Of a stretch of DNA of 45,793 bases, positions 23,527 to 33,443 are shown in pieces. The first letter of the stretch is position 1, and every line of letters starts with the position of its first letter. This DNA comes from Clostridiales bacterium (GTDB lineage: Bacteria; Bacillota; Clostridia; Clostridiales; Oxobacteraceae): positions 1-45,793 of the forward strand of contig JASEJN010000023.1 of assembly GCA_030016385.1 (NCBI GenBank), given 5' to 3'. The notes below the pieces were generated by a model, which was given only the letters and a program-made list of their open reading frames with translations, did not search any database and was not told where the DNA came from. The position numbers and the translations under genes are program-made.

Positions 23527-26500
23527 TTGTACTTAAAGAGGATAGAGATAAAAGGTTTCAAATCATTTGCGGACAAAATCGATATTGAACTCAATAAAGG
23601 CATAACAGGCATAATCGGCCCTAACGGAAGCGGAAAAAGCAACATATCGGATGCTGTAAAATGGGTGCTTGGGGAACAGAGCGCTAAAAATTTAAGAGGT
23701 ATGAAGATGGAGGACGTAATATTTGCGGGAACTTCCACCAGAAAGCCCCTTGGTTTTGCTGAGGTTTCAATCACTGTTGACAATTCCGACGGATTGATAC
23801 CCGTTGAGTATACGGAAATTACTGCAACCAGAAGGATGTATCGCTCAGGGGATAGCGAATACTTTATAAATGGTACAAGCTGCAGGTTAAAGGATATATC
23901 GGATGTTTTCATGGATACCGGAATAGGCAGGGATGGCTATTCCATAATAGGCCAGGGGAGGATAGACGAGATAATAAATGCCAGGGCTGATGAGAGAAGA
24001 GAGATATTTGAAGAAGCAGCCGGCATAGTTAAGTACAAAGTAAGAAAACAGGAAGCAGAAAGAAAACTTGAGAGCACAGAGCAGAATATAAACAGGATAA
24101 GAGACATCATAAACGAGCTTGAAAATCAGATAGAGCCGTTAAAGGTGCAATCCCACAAAGCCAAGGAATATCTTAACCTTAAAGAAAGCCTGAAGACTCT
24201 GGAACTTAATATATTTATAAGAAATGCAGACAGACTGAAGGATAAAATAAACAGTACCGCGGTACAGTCATCCCATATTGAGGATGAACTCCTGGAGAAT
24301 AACCGAAATAATGCAAGACTCGAAGGGGATTACACGGACATCAGGCTGCACATGGAAGAGAATAGAAAAAATATTGAAAGTCTGCAAAATCAGATATATT
24401 CTTTCGGAAATGAGATTGAAAAGCTTTCCGGTCAAGCAGATGTATTGAATGAAAAATTGAAAAACAGCGGAAAAAATATATCCAGAATCGATTCGGAAAT
24501 AGAATCGTTGAATACTGATATTGATAATATGAATATTCAGCTGGATGAAGTAAGCAAAAAAAAGAGTGCAATAGAAAGTGACCTTCAAAAAGAGCGGGAC
24601 TTGCTCTTAAATAAAAACAGTGAATTTGAGAAGATAAGCAGTTCCATAAATGAAAAAGAAGAAAAGACTGAAAGCATCAAAACAGAAATAATAGAAATAT
24701 TGAACCGACTATCTGATGTAAAAGGGTCAATCAATAGCCTGACTGCATTAAAAGATAACATAAAAAAAAGAAAGAGCCAGATATTGACGGAGAAAAGCAA
24801 GAAGCTTTCGATAAAAAATGAGACGGAAAACAGCTTGAAGGCTATAAATAATGAAGTAAAGCTGCATACTCTTGAAATAAACAAATTAAACGATGAAATC
24901 ATACTCCTTGATAAAGAAAGATCGGATATATTAAATAAAAGAAAAATAATTGATAAAAATATATATGAGTTAAACAGCAGGATTCAATCCTGCAGGGCCA
25001 AGTATAACGTTTTAAAAAGCATGGAAAACGAATTTGAAGGGTACTCAAAGAGCGTAAAGGAAATAATGCGGCTAAAAAGTCACGATAAATCGTTAAACGC
25101 TGGCATTTGCGGAACTGTAGCAGAGCTTGTAGACGTGCAGAAAGAATATGAGATTGCCATCGAAGTATCGATAGGAGCATCTCTTCAAAATATAGTAACT
25201 GAAAATGAATATATCGCAAAGCATTGTATAGAATTTCTCAAAAAAAATAAATTCGGCAGGGCCACTTTTTTGCCTCTAACGACAGTGCAGGCAAGGAAAA
25301 GATATTCAAATTCTGAAAATATCAGACGCAGTGCGGGATTTATCGGTTTTGCAGATGAACTTATAAGATATAAAGACAGGTATAAAAATATTTTTTCAAG
25401 CCTCCTCGGCAGGGTAATCATTATGGATAATATCGACAAAGGGATAACCCTGGCTAAAAGAATCAATTATTCAACAAAAATAGTTACATTAGAGGGGGAT
25501 ATCATAAGCGCGGGAGGAGCATTCACAGGCGGGAGCACCAGATCTAAAACCGGAGGGATATTAAGCAGAAAAAGGGAAATAGATGAGCTAAAAAAGGATT
25601 TAAAAGAGCTTGAGGATTCCCTAGTGATATTAAACAGCCAGAGGGAATACTTAGATAAAAAGCAGCAGAGCAATGAAAAGAGCATTGAAGAAAAAGAGAG
25701 CGCCAAGCATTCTGAAAGTATTCTCCTTTCAACTGCATCGGGAAAAATAAAACTTCAAAACGCCGAACTCGAAAGGAACAAGCAGGACTATAACGATTTA
25801 TGCATTGAGCTTTCACAGAACGAGGGCGAAAGCAAAGAGATTGAATCCAAAATAACCGAAGAAAAATTAAAATATCAGGAGCTTGATGATAGAAGCAGGT
25901 CACTATCTGAGAAAGCCCGAGCGGAACAGGCGCATATAAAGGATATATCGAGCGCAAGGGAAAAGATAATATCTGAAAATACATCCATTAAAATAAGGAT
26001 AGCCCAGTTGGAGCAGACTCTTTCTTCATTCAATGAAAAAAGAGATGAAATAAAAAATAAGATCGATAAGTGTGAAAGCTCTGCATCAGCTAAAAGGAAC
26101 GAAAAGGAAGAGGAAATAAAGCAAATAGAAAATATTAAATCTGAAATCGAAAAAACAGGTAAGACAATAGAAGATCTTACTAAGAGAAAGTCGCAGGATA
26201 ATAAAAAACTGGAGTCTTTAAACAATGATAAGCAAAAAAATGCACTCATACTGCAGGAATCGGAAAAGAAGAAAAAAGAGTATGATGAGCTGTCAAAAAC
26301 ACTCCAGTCGGAAATTCATAAGATAGAAATGCAAAAGGCAAAATATGAAATGGAACTTGAAAATGCCCAGAATAAGATATGGGATGAATATGAACTGAGC
26401 TATGCCTCTGCAATGGAATATAAAACGGAGATGGCAGATTACGCCGGGAGTTTAAAGGATGCTCAGGCACTTAGGGAAAGGATAAAGGGCCTAGGAGAAG

Positions 26501-27096
26501 TAAATGTAGGCGCAATCGATGAATATATAAAAATTAAAGAGAGATACGAGTTTTTAAAAAAGCAGGAAGAGGACTTGATGGAAGCCAAAGAAGCCTTAAA
26601 TGTATTGATATCGGAAATGACTGAAAAAATGAAGACTCAGTTTGTAAGCAACCTTAAAATAATAAATGAGAATTTCAATACTACATTTAAAAGTTTGTTC
26701 GGAGGCGGAAGAGCTGAAATTGTTTTAAGCGATAAGGATGAAATATTGTCAAGCGGAGTGGATATTATCGCCGAGCCTCCCGGCAAAAAGCTCCAGAGCT
26801 TGTCCCTTCTCTCAGGAGGAGAAAAAGCTCTTACGGCAATTGCGCTGCTGTTTGCAATATTGAAGATGAAACCATCGCCGTTTTGCATATTAGATGAGAT
26901 CGAAGCGGCCCTGGATGATGCAAATGTAGCAAGATATGCCGAATTTTTAAGGGAATATTCAAAGAATACGCAGTTTATCATAGTTACTCATAGAAAAGGG
27001 ACTATGGAGATATCTGATATGCTTTACGGCGTCACCATGGAGGAAAAGGGTGTCTCTAAATTGATTTCTATCAAATTGCCGGAGATGGCAGGTTAA
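23527..27096 (+). CDS. smc: Chromosome partition protein Smc
   Basis: Smc is the condensin ATPase that, with ScpA and ScpB, organises and separates chromosomes. The 1189-residue protein is full length: Walker A GPNGSGKSNISDAVKWVLGE (31-50), a first coiled coil from about 165, a hinge near 500-660 (AGICGTVAELVDVQKEYEIA, then GDIISAGGAFTGGS), a second coiled coil, the signature LSGGEKALTAIALLFAI (1095-1111) and Walker B CILDEIEAALDD (1120-1131). The start is TTG 23527. ftsY follows after 13 bases, the standard pair. The usual partner rnc is displaced upstream by the uxu island. Confidence 0.98.
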   Translation: MYLKRIEIKGFKSFADKIDIELNKGITGIIGPNGSGKSNISDAVKWVLGEQSAKNLRGMKMEDVIFAGTSTRKPLGFAEVSITVDNSDGLIPVEYTEITATRRMYRSGDSEYFINGTSCRLKDISDVFMDTGIGRDGYSIIGQGRIDEIINARADERREIFEEAAGIVKYKVRKQEAERKLESTEQNINRIRDIINELENQIEPLKVQSHKAKEYLNLKESLKTLELNIFIRNADRLKDKINSTAVQSSHIEDELLENNRNNARLEGDYTDIRLHMEENRKNIESLQNQIYSFGNEIEKLSGQADVLNEKLKNSGKNISRIDSEIESLNTDIDNMNIQLDEVSKKKSAIESDLQKERDLLLNKNSEFEKISSSINEKEEKTESIKTEIIEILNRLSDVKGSINSLTALKDNIKKRKSQILTEKSKKLSIKNETENSLKAINNEVKLHTLEINKLNDEIILLDKERSDILNKRKIIDKNIYELNSRIQSCRAKYNVLKSMENEFEGYSKSVKEIMRLKSHDKSLNAGICGTVAELVDVQKEYEIAIEVSIGASLQNIVTENEYIAKHCIEFLKKNKFGRATFLPLTTVQARKRYSNSENIRRSAGFIGFADELIRYKDRYKNIFSSLLGRVIIMDNIDKGITLAKRINYSTKIVTLEGDIISAGGAFTGGSTRSKTGGILSRKREIDELKKDLKELEDSLVILNSQREYLDKKQQSNEKSIEEKESAKHSESILLSTASGKIKLQNAELERNKQDYNDLCIELSQNEGESKEIESKITEEKLKYQELDDRSRSLSEKARAEQAHIKDISSAREKIISENTSIKIRIAQLEQTLSSFNEKRDEIKNKIDKCESSASAKRNEKEEEIKQIENIKSEIEKTGKTIEDLTKRKSQDNKKLESLNNDKQKNALILQESEKKKKEYDELSKTLQSEIHKIEMQKAKYEMELENAQNKIWDEYELSYASAMEYKTEMADYAGSLKDAQALRERIKGLGEVNVGAIDEYIKIKERYEFLKKQEEDLMEAKEALNVLISEMTEKMKTQFVSNLKIINENFNTTFKSLFGGGRAEIVLSDKDEILSSGVDIIAEPPGKKLQSLSLLSGGEKALTAIALLFAILKMKPSPFCILDEIEAALDDANVARYAEFLREYSKNTQFIIVTHRKGTMEISDMLYGVTMEEKGVSKLISIKLPEMAG

Positions 27097-27109
27097 CGGG
27101 GTGGTATTA

Positions 27110-28033
27110 ATGGACAAAAACGAAGGCTTTTTCAGAAAGCTTATATCAGGGCTTTCAAAGACAAGAGATTCGATCAGCAGCAGGATAGGGCAGGTTCTGA
27201 ATTTGAGCGGGTCCATAAGCGATGATCTATATGATGAAATAGAAGAAATATTGATAACATCCGACATAGGAATAAAATCTACTGAGGAAATAACAAGCAG
27301 GCTAAGGGAAAAGGTGAGAACCGATAAAATAAAGGATCCTGCCGAGATAAAAAATGCGCTTAAGGAGATACTGACCGATATGCTTCAGGAAAACGATAGA
27401 GATGACAGAAATTTAAAGCTTCCGATGGTGGTGCTGGTAGTAGGAGTAAACGGTGTCGGCAAAACCACGACTATCGGAAAACTTGCAAAAAAGTATAAGG
27501 ATGCGGGCATGTCGGTGCTTATCGCTGCAGCAGACACATTCAGGGCCGCCGCTATCGACCAGATATGCATATGGGGCAGCAGGGTGGGAGCGGATGTTAT
27601 AAGGCAGCATGAAGGCTCGGATCCCGCTGCGGTAGTCTATGATGCCGTGCAATCCGCAAAGGCAAGGAAGACCGATGTATTGATATGCGATACGGCAGGG
27701 AGGCTTCACAATAAAAAGAACCTCATGGATGAATTGAAGAAGATAAACAGAGTAATAGACAGGGAATATGCTGATTCTTATAAAGAAACATTGCTTGTTT
27801 TAGATGCTACGACAGGCCAAAACGCAGTTATACAGGCAAGGGAATTTAAAGATGCCTGCGATGTTTCAGGCATTGCCTTAACTAAACTCGATGGTACTGC
27901 AAAGGGCGGCATAATAATCGCGATTAAAAATGAACTTGGCATCCCCGTAAAATATATAGGAGTCGGTGAAGGGATAGATGATTTGCAGGAGTTTGACAGC
28001 AGGAATTTTGTGAATGCACTTTTTGGGGATTGA
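27110..28033 (+). CDS. ftsY: Signal recognition particle receptor FtsY
   Basis: FtsY is the membrane-side SRP receptor GTPase that works with Ffh to deliver nascent membrane proteins. The 307-residue protein is the short form with little acidic A domain. It shows the NG domain: DDLYDEIEEILITSDIGIKS, the P-loop GVNGVGKTTTIGKLA, AADTFRAAAIDQ, DTAGRLHNKKNLMDELKK, TTGQNA, TKLDGTAKGG and KYIGVGEGIDDLQEFD. I chose ATG 27110; the in-frame GTG at 27101 overlaps GGGGTGG, the probable ribosome binding site. A terminator at 28057 ends the smc-ftsY unit. Confidence 0.97.
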   Translation: MDKNEGFFRKLISGLSKTRDSISSRIGQVLNLSGSISDDLYDEIEEILITSDIGIKSTEEITSRLREKVRTDKIKDPAEIKNALKEILTDMLQENDRDDRNLKLPMVVLVVGVNGVGKTTTIGKLAKKYKDAGMSVLIAAADTFRAAAIDQICIWGSRVGADVIRQHEGSDPAAVVYDAVQSAKARKTDVLICDTAGRLHNKKNLMDELKKINRVIDREYADSYKETLLVLDATTGQNAVIQAREFKDACDVSGIALTKLDGTAKGGIIIAIKNELGIPVKYIGVGEGIDDLQEFDSRNFVNALFGD

Positions 28034-28056
28034 ATTTAATATATCGATGATTTATA

Positions 28057-28098
28057 AAATGGAAACCAGTAAATAGGGAAAATGGTTTCCATTTTATT
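28057..28098 (+). terminator. Terminator after ftsY
   Basis: AAATGGAAACCA (28057-28068) pairs with TGGTTTCCATTT (28083-28094), followed by T-rich DNA. A 24-codon frame after it (28102-28176) is too short to call and may be a gene remnant. Confidence 0.75.
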
Positions 28099-28183
28099 TA
28101 AATGATTCCGATTCTGATTAAACATACCGGAGCATCAGAAGATACTGACCAGCTTGTAACAGTAATAACTGAATAAGCATTAC

Positions 28184-28215
28184 AAAAGGTCCTGAAAAAA
28201 TATTCAGGGCCTTTT
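28184..28215 (+). terminator. Terminator-like hairpin before the exporter remnant
   Basis: AAAAGGTCCTGAA (28184-28196) pairs with TTCAGGGCCTTTT (28203-28215) with one G-U pair. It ends just before the GGAGGTGAT ribosome binding site of the broken ATPase gene, so it may have been the terminator of a lost upstream gene or an attenuator. Confidence 0.6.
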
Positions 28216-28229
28216 GGAGGTGATGATAT

Positions 28230-28445
28230 ATGATAAAGCTTGAGGATATCAAGAAGATATACAATATGGGGAACAGCTTGATTACGGCGCTTGATATAAA
28301 GAAATTCGAGATAGCAAAGGGTGACTATATATCCGTCACGGGGCCGTCCGGCTCGGGAAAAACACCTTCCGTCTCAGCTTTCAGGCGGCGAACAGCAGAG
28401 GGTTGCAATTGCAAGGGCGCTCATAAACGATCCGCTGATACTGCT
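28230..28445 (+). pseudogene. Broken ABC transporter ATPase (MacB/LolD type)
   Basis: The intact N-terminus MIKLEDIKKIYNMGNSLITA has a good ribosome binding site and reaches the Walker A motif GPSGSGKT (28341-28364). Directly after it, in another frame, comes LPSQLSGGEQQRVAIARAL (28366 onward), the ABC signature region. About 100 residues including the Q-loop are therefore missing, and the frame changes. The sequence then breaks again just after the ALINDPLILL stretch, where Walker B should follow, and enters permease sequence. No functional ATPase can be made. The parts identify it as the ATPase of an exporter with FtsX-type permeases. Confidence 0.8.
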
Positions 28446-30195
28446 TATTTTTATGGAGTCCGACGAGGAATCTTACAGGGAATTGAATATAAGACTCTTT
28501 GGGGAAAAGAAGTACGAAGGTGAAATGGCAAAGACAAACATTTACAAGGAGAGGCTAAATGATATACCATTAATGTCATCAACTGAAAACACAATAAATA
28601 TTGCTCAAATGGTAAAACCATTTTCACAGACATTGTTAAAGCTTACAAGCCAGGGTAGAAATATAGTGAAATATACAGGTGGTTCCACCAATGCAAGGGA
28701 CGGCATATATTATCAGGCATCGGCGATAAAATATGAGGGGGACTTAAGCAGCCTGAAGGCCGTACCTGTTGGGATGAAGGGCGGCGTACCCGTGTTCAGG
28801 ACAATGGAGAAAAAAGGGTATGAGCTTGAGGAAATAATACCAGATGATAACAAGGATAAAAAGGGGATAGCCTTTGGCATCATAGGCCATGTGAAGTTCA
28901 AGGATGCCGATGCGAAAAGGCTTACAGGCACTCCTCTTGGAATATACGGAGATTCCTATGTATATCAGGAAGAGGATGAAAACGGAACAAAAACAGGTAG
29001 AAAAGTCGACCCTACCATATACCCCGGAAGCTTTGTGCCTTCTGCACCTCATGCCTATACGACACTGGAGGCTGCTTCGCTTTTAAAGGGGAATAAGCCG
29101 ATAGATGCCATAAGGGTTAAAGTGTCGGGGATTTCGAAATACGATGAAAATGCGGTGCGCAGGATAAAAAGGGCTGCAAAGGATATAAATGAAAGGACGG
29201 GGCTTCATGTTGATATAGTGGCAGGCTCTTCTACAAGAAATATATTGGTTACAATACCGGGATACAAAGAAGCAAAGGGAATAGGCAAAGTGCTCGAAAG
29301 GTGGACGACCCTTGGAACCGCCGCACAGGTTATGGGTATATGGAATACGGCAGGTGCCGTATTGATCGTGCTGTTTATCGCCGGGAGATTTTTATTTATT
29401 GTAAATCGGATAAGCTGCTCGCTTATAGCCAGAAAAAGGGAAATAGGAATAGTAATGGCCGTAGGATGGGATGATGGAAAGATAAGCATTGTATTATCGG
29501 CCGTATTGATTCCGTCAGGCGTTTTGCTTTCATGCATGGACTTTTTGTCAGTGCGAAAAACGAGCAAAAGAGCATCAAAATGGTACATATACAATCGGAA
29601 GGCGTTTTGAGAAAAAGTACAATCAAAAATTCATCGATGCCGAAAATGATAATAAACAATGTAATGTCGTACATGAAAAGGGCATGCCTTCTCGTCTTCC
29701 AGATAGCTCTTTCGGGAAGCCTTGCCATATTTACATGGCTGTCGATACAGGCTACTAGAAAATCGGTGGATTTCACGGCCCTTGGACATCATATCAATTT
29801 GAACTCTAAGGGGATGAGCCGTCTTATAATATTGGGCTCAGTGATACTTGTGGTGTTTTCCGTAATGGACAGGTTTGTTTCCATAGTCCTGGAGAGGAAA
29901 AAGGAAGAGGGATATTAAAGACAGTCGGATGGAGGGATATCGACGTCGCAAAGCTCATACTCGGTGAAGTTTTTATACTCAGCCTGTTAGGGACAGTGCT
30001 TGCATCCATATTTTCTATCGGGGCATACAGAGCCATATATGAATCATTTCCCGTAAGCGGTATAAAAATAATTTTAGTATTCATATCCCTTATATGCATC
30101 TGCCTTTTATCTGTGATGTATCCGCTGTATATAACCGTAAGGATATCGCCTGTGGAGGCTATAATGGACAGGGATATAAAGCAGTCACTAAAGGA
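28446..30195 (+). pseudogene. Broken FtsX/MacB-type ABC permease
   Basis: The first segment, fused in frame to the ATPase signature, is an extracytoplasmic MacB-like domain (FMESDEESYRELNIRLFGEK, then many residues to SSTRNILVTIPGYKEAKG), a membrane helix and the FtsX motif SLIARKREIGIVMAVGW. It stops at 29610. A second frame (about 29590-29918) carries ALSGSLAIFTWLSIQATRKS and IVLERKKEEG. A one-base slip near 29906-29909 shifts it into a third frame reading ILKTVGWRDIDVAKLILGE and ending LLSVMYPLYITVRISPVEAI. At least one internal deletion and one frameshift are thus visible. Two FtsX motif copies show that two permease modules were present. Confidence 0.8.
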
Positions 30196-31042
30196 GATAT
30201 TCAATATCAAATGGATAGCTGCAGGTGTTTTGAGCGCTGCCATACTGGCTGCAGTCATAGCAGGTTCGGGTTACTATATACAAACCATCAGGGAATCTAA
30301 AGAGGCAAAAGCAGATACACTTTCAGTGGCCGGGGGAATAATTCAAAAAATCGATGAAGAAAGGATGATGGAAGATATAAAAGTCCTGACTTCAAATGGC
30401 AAGAGGATAGGAACCGGTCAGGATAAAGCAGGCGATTATATAGTATCGCGCCTTAAGGATGCTGGATATTCACCGGAAATAGATGAATTTTCATGCGGTG
30501 ATGAGATAGGCATATCCGACGGGGATGGTATCAGGATTGAAGCTGGAGATAAGGAGTATGAGGCAAGAAGCATATCGATGGATTCAAAGCTTATCAAAGA
30601 GGACCAAAATGTGATAGAAGCTGATGCCACAGTATTCGGCAGGTCAGACATGAATGACTTTAAAGATAAAAGTTCCAATAAAGAAGCCCTTCAGCTCAGC
30701 GAATATGTAAGTATCGATAAGATCATGAAAAACATCGGATTTTTAGACAGGGATGTCCCTTATAATAACCTCGAGGCTTTAAACAAGGCAATGGTGACAC
30801 CTGATGAAATGATGAAACTCGGGTTGGCTTTATCCCAAAAGCTCAAGCTTCCGTTTACGGTTGCAGGAAGGGACAATTACAGCGGATTTGCCTGCATCGA
30901 TAATGAAACGAATTATTCGTATATATCTTCGTGGAACGAAAAAAGCGGGACAAACGACGATAAAATAGGCATAATCGATAAAAACCTGCTTAAAAAGCAT
31001 ACCGCCTTAATCTATGCCATTGCCGAAAAGTACAGGCATTAA
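30196..31042 (+). pseudogene. Remnant of an M28-like secreted peptidase fused behind the permease
   Basis: After the permease tail the same frame enters a membrane anchor (IKWIAAGVLSAAILAAVIAG) and a region resembling the N-terminus of M28 aminopeptidases (EERMMEDIKVLTSNGKRIGT, GDYIVSRLKDAGY). It then has VIEADATVFGRSDMNDFKD and an unrelated-looking C-terminus ending AIAEKYRH at 31042. The zinc-binding HxD and the GADDNASG-like region of M28 enzymes are not visible, so the catalytic core appears to have been deleted. No start codon with a ribosome binding site lies at the boundary. The M28 label rests on general resemblance and is tentative. Confidence 0.5.
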
Positions 31043-31072
31043 CAAGTTTAAAGATTGGAATAATATTCTTGA

Positions 31073-31122
31073 GATAAAATTCCCGCTGTTAAGTAAAAAT
31101 ACTTGACAGCGGGAATTTTATC
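31073..31122 (+). terminator. Perfect 17-bp stem before ylxM, terminator-like
   Basis: GATAAAATTCCCGCTGT (31073-31089) and its exact complement (31106-31122) flank a 16-base loop. It closes the degraded exporter locus. Its 3' arm contains the -35 region of the next promoter. A family-A-like tail (ATAATATTCTTGAGATA) lies just upstream at 31060-31076. Confidence 0.65.
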
Positions 31123-31131
31123 TGATAATAT
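31103..31131 (+). promoter_or_regulatory. Promoter of ylxM-ffh
   Basis: TTGACA (31103-31108) and TAATAT (31126-31131) are 17 bases apart, about 47 bases before ylxM. The -35 box lies inside the 3' side of the preceding terminator-like stem. Confidence 0.7.
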
Positions 31132-31177
31132 CTATATATTGAATTTCAATAAGTTTATCTATATTTTCGGAGCCGAT

Positions 31178-31519
31178 ATGGTTGAAAAATTTTTTGAAGT
31201 AAATATGTTATATGATTTTTATGGCCAGTTGCTTACAGACAAGCAAAAAAATATTATTGAGCTGTATTATAACAACAACCTGTCGCTCGGTGAGATATCG
31301 GAAATCATAAATATATCGAGGCAGGGAGTATTTGATTTATTGAAGCGCAGCGAGAAGCAGCTTTATTATTATGAAAGCAAATTAAAGCTTGTGAAAAAAT
31401 TCATGGACTATAGAAAAAAATTAAGCAAAGTTTATTCTTTGATGGATAATAAGAAAAATGATGCCGATATTGATAAAGCGAAAGCGTTATTAAATGAAAT
31501 AATCAAAAATGATTTGTAG
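31178..31519 (+). CDS. ylxM: YlxM/UPF0122 family HTH protein, SRP-associated
   Basis: YlxM is a small helix-turn-helix protein encoded before ffh in Firmicutes; in streptococci it modulates SRP. The 113-residue product shows MLYDFYGQLLTDKQKNIIEL, a sigma-70 region 4-like helix-turn-helix (LSLGEISEIINISRQGVFDL, residues 36-55) and a basic C-terminal helix. I chose ATG 31178 (GGAG 6 bases upstream), which gives the family length; an ATG at 31103 lies inside the promoter. It is 12 bases ahead of ffh. Confidence 0.93.
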   Translation: MVEKFFEVNMLYDFYGQLLTDKQKNIIELYYNNNLSLGEISEIINISRQGVFDLLKRSEKQLYYYESKLKLVKKFMDYRKKLSKVYSLMDNKKNDADIDKAKALLNEIIKNDL

Positions 31520-31531
31520 GAGGATTAGATT

Positions 31532-32869
31532 ATGGCCTTTGAAAGTCTGACTGAAAAACTTCAGCAAACATTCAAAAAGTTAAAGGGAAAGGGAAAACTT
31601 AACGAAAAAGATGTAAAAGATGCCATGAGGGAAGTTAAGCTTGCCCTTCTGGAGGCAGATGTCAATTATAAGGTTGTCAGGGACCTCATAAATAATATAA
31701 GCAAAAGGGCCGTAGGCTCCGAAGTCATGGAAAGCTTGACGCCGGGACAGCAGGTAATTAAAATCGTCAATGATGAACTTGTTGCTCTTTTAGGATCAGA
31801 CGAGAGCCATATTGATTTTTCTGAAACTCCTCCGACAAAGATAATGCTGGTTGGACTTCAGGGAGCGGGAAAAACAACAGTTGCAGGAAAGCTTGGTCAA
31901 TATCTTGCAAAACATGGTAAAAATCCATTGCTTGTTGCCTGTGACATATATAGGCCGGCGGCAATAAAGCAGCTGCAGGTGGTCGGCTCGAAGGCAAATG
32001 TGCCTGTATTTGCGATGGGTGACAAAAGCAATCCTGCGGATATTGCAAAGGCATCGCTGAGTTTTGCAGAAAAAAACAAGAACGATACCGTCATTATAGA
32101 CACTGCCGGAAGGCTGCATATTGATGATGAGATGATGTCCGAATTAATAGATATAAAGGCCAGGATAAAACCGGATGAAATATTGCTTGCAATCGATTCC
32201 ATGACAGGGCAGGATGCAGTCAATGTAGCTGAGAGTTTTGACTCAAAGCTTAATATAACAGGTATTATACTGACAAAGCTCGATGGAGACAGCCGTGGCG
32301 GTGCTGCACTGTCCGTAAGGGCCGTAACCGGAAAACCCATCAAATTTGCGTCGGTTGGAGAAAAGCTTACGGATATCGAAGCATTTCATCCCGACAGGAT
32401 GGCGTCAAGGGTACTTGGCATGGGCGATGTGTTAAGCCTGATAGAAAAAGCACAGGAATCGATAGATGAAAAAACTGCACAGGAGCTTTCAAATAAAATG
32501 ATGAAACGCGGATTCACGTTTGATGATTTCCTGAGCCAGATGCAGCAGATAAAGAAGATGGGCTCCATTAATGATCTCGTATCATTGATACCCGGTATAG
32601 ATAAATCGGCCATGAAGAATGTTAAGATAGATGAAAAGGATATGGCCCATGTCGAGGCGATAATAAAGTCTATGACAAAAGAGGAGAGAGGCAATCCTTC
32701 GCTTTTAAAAAGCGGCAGCAGGAGGAAGCGGATTGCCAGGGGGAGCGGTACTAAAATCCAAGACGTCAATAAAGTCATAAAGCAGTTTGAAGAAGGTCAA
32801 AAAATGATGAAGCAGATGTCTTCGATTATAAAGAATCCTAAAAGAGGGAAGTTTAAGCTTCCGTTTTAA
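31532..32869 (+). CDS. ffh: Signal recognition particle protein Ffh
   Basis: Ffh binds signal peptides and 4.5S/6S RNA and pairs with FtsY. The 445-residue protein is complete: N domain (MAFESLTEKLQQTFKKLKGK), P-loop GLQGAGKTTVAGKLG (108-122), DIYRPAAIKQL, DTAGRLHIDDEMMSEL, TKLDGDSRGGAALS, and a methionine-rich M domain with DFLSQMQQIKKMGS, GSRRKRIARGSGT and a tail rich in Met and Lys. AGGAGG precedes ATG 31532. It begins the ffh-rpsP-khpA-rimM-trmD run. Confidence 0.98.
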   Translation: MAFESLTEKLQQTFKKLKGKGKLNEKDVKDAMREVKLALLEADVNYKVVRDLINNISKRAVGSEVMESLTPGQQVIKIVNDELVALLGSDESHIDFSETPPTKIMLVGLQGAGKTTVAGKLGQYLAKHGKNPLLVACDIYRPAAIKQLQVVGSKANVPVFAMGDKSNPADIAKASLSFAEKNKNDTVIIDTAGRLHIDDEMMSELIDIKARIKPDEILLAIDSMTGQDAVNVAESFDSKLNITGIILTKLDGDSRGGAALSVRAVTGKPIKFASVGEKLTDIEAFHPDRMASRVLGMGDVLSLIEKAQESIDEKTAQELSNKMMKRGFTFDDFLSQMQQIKKMGSINDLVSLIPGIDKSAMKNVKIDEKDMAHVEAIIKSMTKEERGNPSLLKSGSRRKRIARGSGTKIQDVNKVIKQFEEGQKMMKQMSSIIKNPKRGKFKLPF

Positions 32870-32898
32870 AGGCTATATTTTAAAAGGAGGTGATGTAG

Positions 32899-33165
32899 AT
32901 GTCGGTAAAAATAAGGCTTAAAAGGTTAGGAGCCAGGAAGGCCCCTTTCTATAGAATCGTAGTTGCAGATTCCAGGTCACCGAGAGATGGAAGGTTTATT
33001 GAAGAAATAGGATATTATAATCCGATTTCAGAACCAACCGTAGTGAATATAAATGAAGAAAAAGCTCTTAAGTGGCTGAATACAGGAGCACAGCCGTCAG
33101 ATGCCGTAAAGACTTTATTTAACAAAGCAGGAATAATGGATAAATTCAGTGCTAAGAATAAATAA
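32899..33165 (+). CDS. rpsP: Ribosomal protein bS16
   Basis: The 88-residue bS16 is a 30S assembly protein. It shows [40 protein letters not shown] and [32 protein letters not shown] is an excellent ribosome binding site. It lies 29 bases after ffh and precedes khpA, the conserved arrangement. Confidence 0.98.
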   Translation: MSVKIRLKRLGARKAPFYRIVVADSRSPRDGRFIEEIGYYNPISEPTVVNINEEKALKWLNTGAQPSDAVKTLFNKAGIMDKFSAKNK

Positions 33166-33189
33166 TGCTTGGACTTGGGGGTGTAAAAA

Positions 33190-33417
33190 TTGAGAGAATT
33201 AGTTATGATAATTGCAAAAGCTCTTGTTGACGATCCTGATGCGGTTCAGGTAAATGAAATATCTGGAGAACAATCCGTTATACTTGAACTTAAGGTTGCT
33301 CCTGAAGATATGGGCAAAGTTATCGGAAAACAAGGAAGGATTGCAAGAGCTATCAGAACTGTCGTCAAAGCCGCCGCAACCAAGGAAAACAAGAGAGTCG
33401 TCGTAGAAATTATTTGA
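33190..33417 (+). CDS. khpA: KH-domain RNA-binding protein KhpA (YlqC)
   Basis: This 75-residue protein is a single type II KH domain with the GxxG loop [20 protein letters not shown] (44-63). KhpA acts with KhpB in RNA binding, cell-size control and sRNA work in Firmicutes. TTG 33190 follows GGGGGTG. It sits between rpsP and rimM, the usual place. Confidence 0.95.
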   Translation: MRELVMIIAKALVDDPDAVQVNEISGEQSVILELKVAPEDMGKVIGKQGRIARAIRTVVKAAATKENKRVVVEII

Positions 33418-33443
33418 TTAAAACCCTATAGGATGGGTGGATT

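Noticed and set aside
28321..29610. 429-codon frame as a real protein
   Set aside because: Its start lies within the Walker A region read in the wrong frame, and its body joins an ABC signature to a permease ectodomain; this is a deletion product, annotated as pseudogene parts.
29996..31042. 348-codon frame as an intact membrane peptidase
   Set aside because: Its N-terminus is the end of an FtsX permease, the start has no ribosome binding site, and the M28 metal site is not visible.
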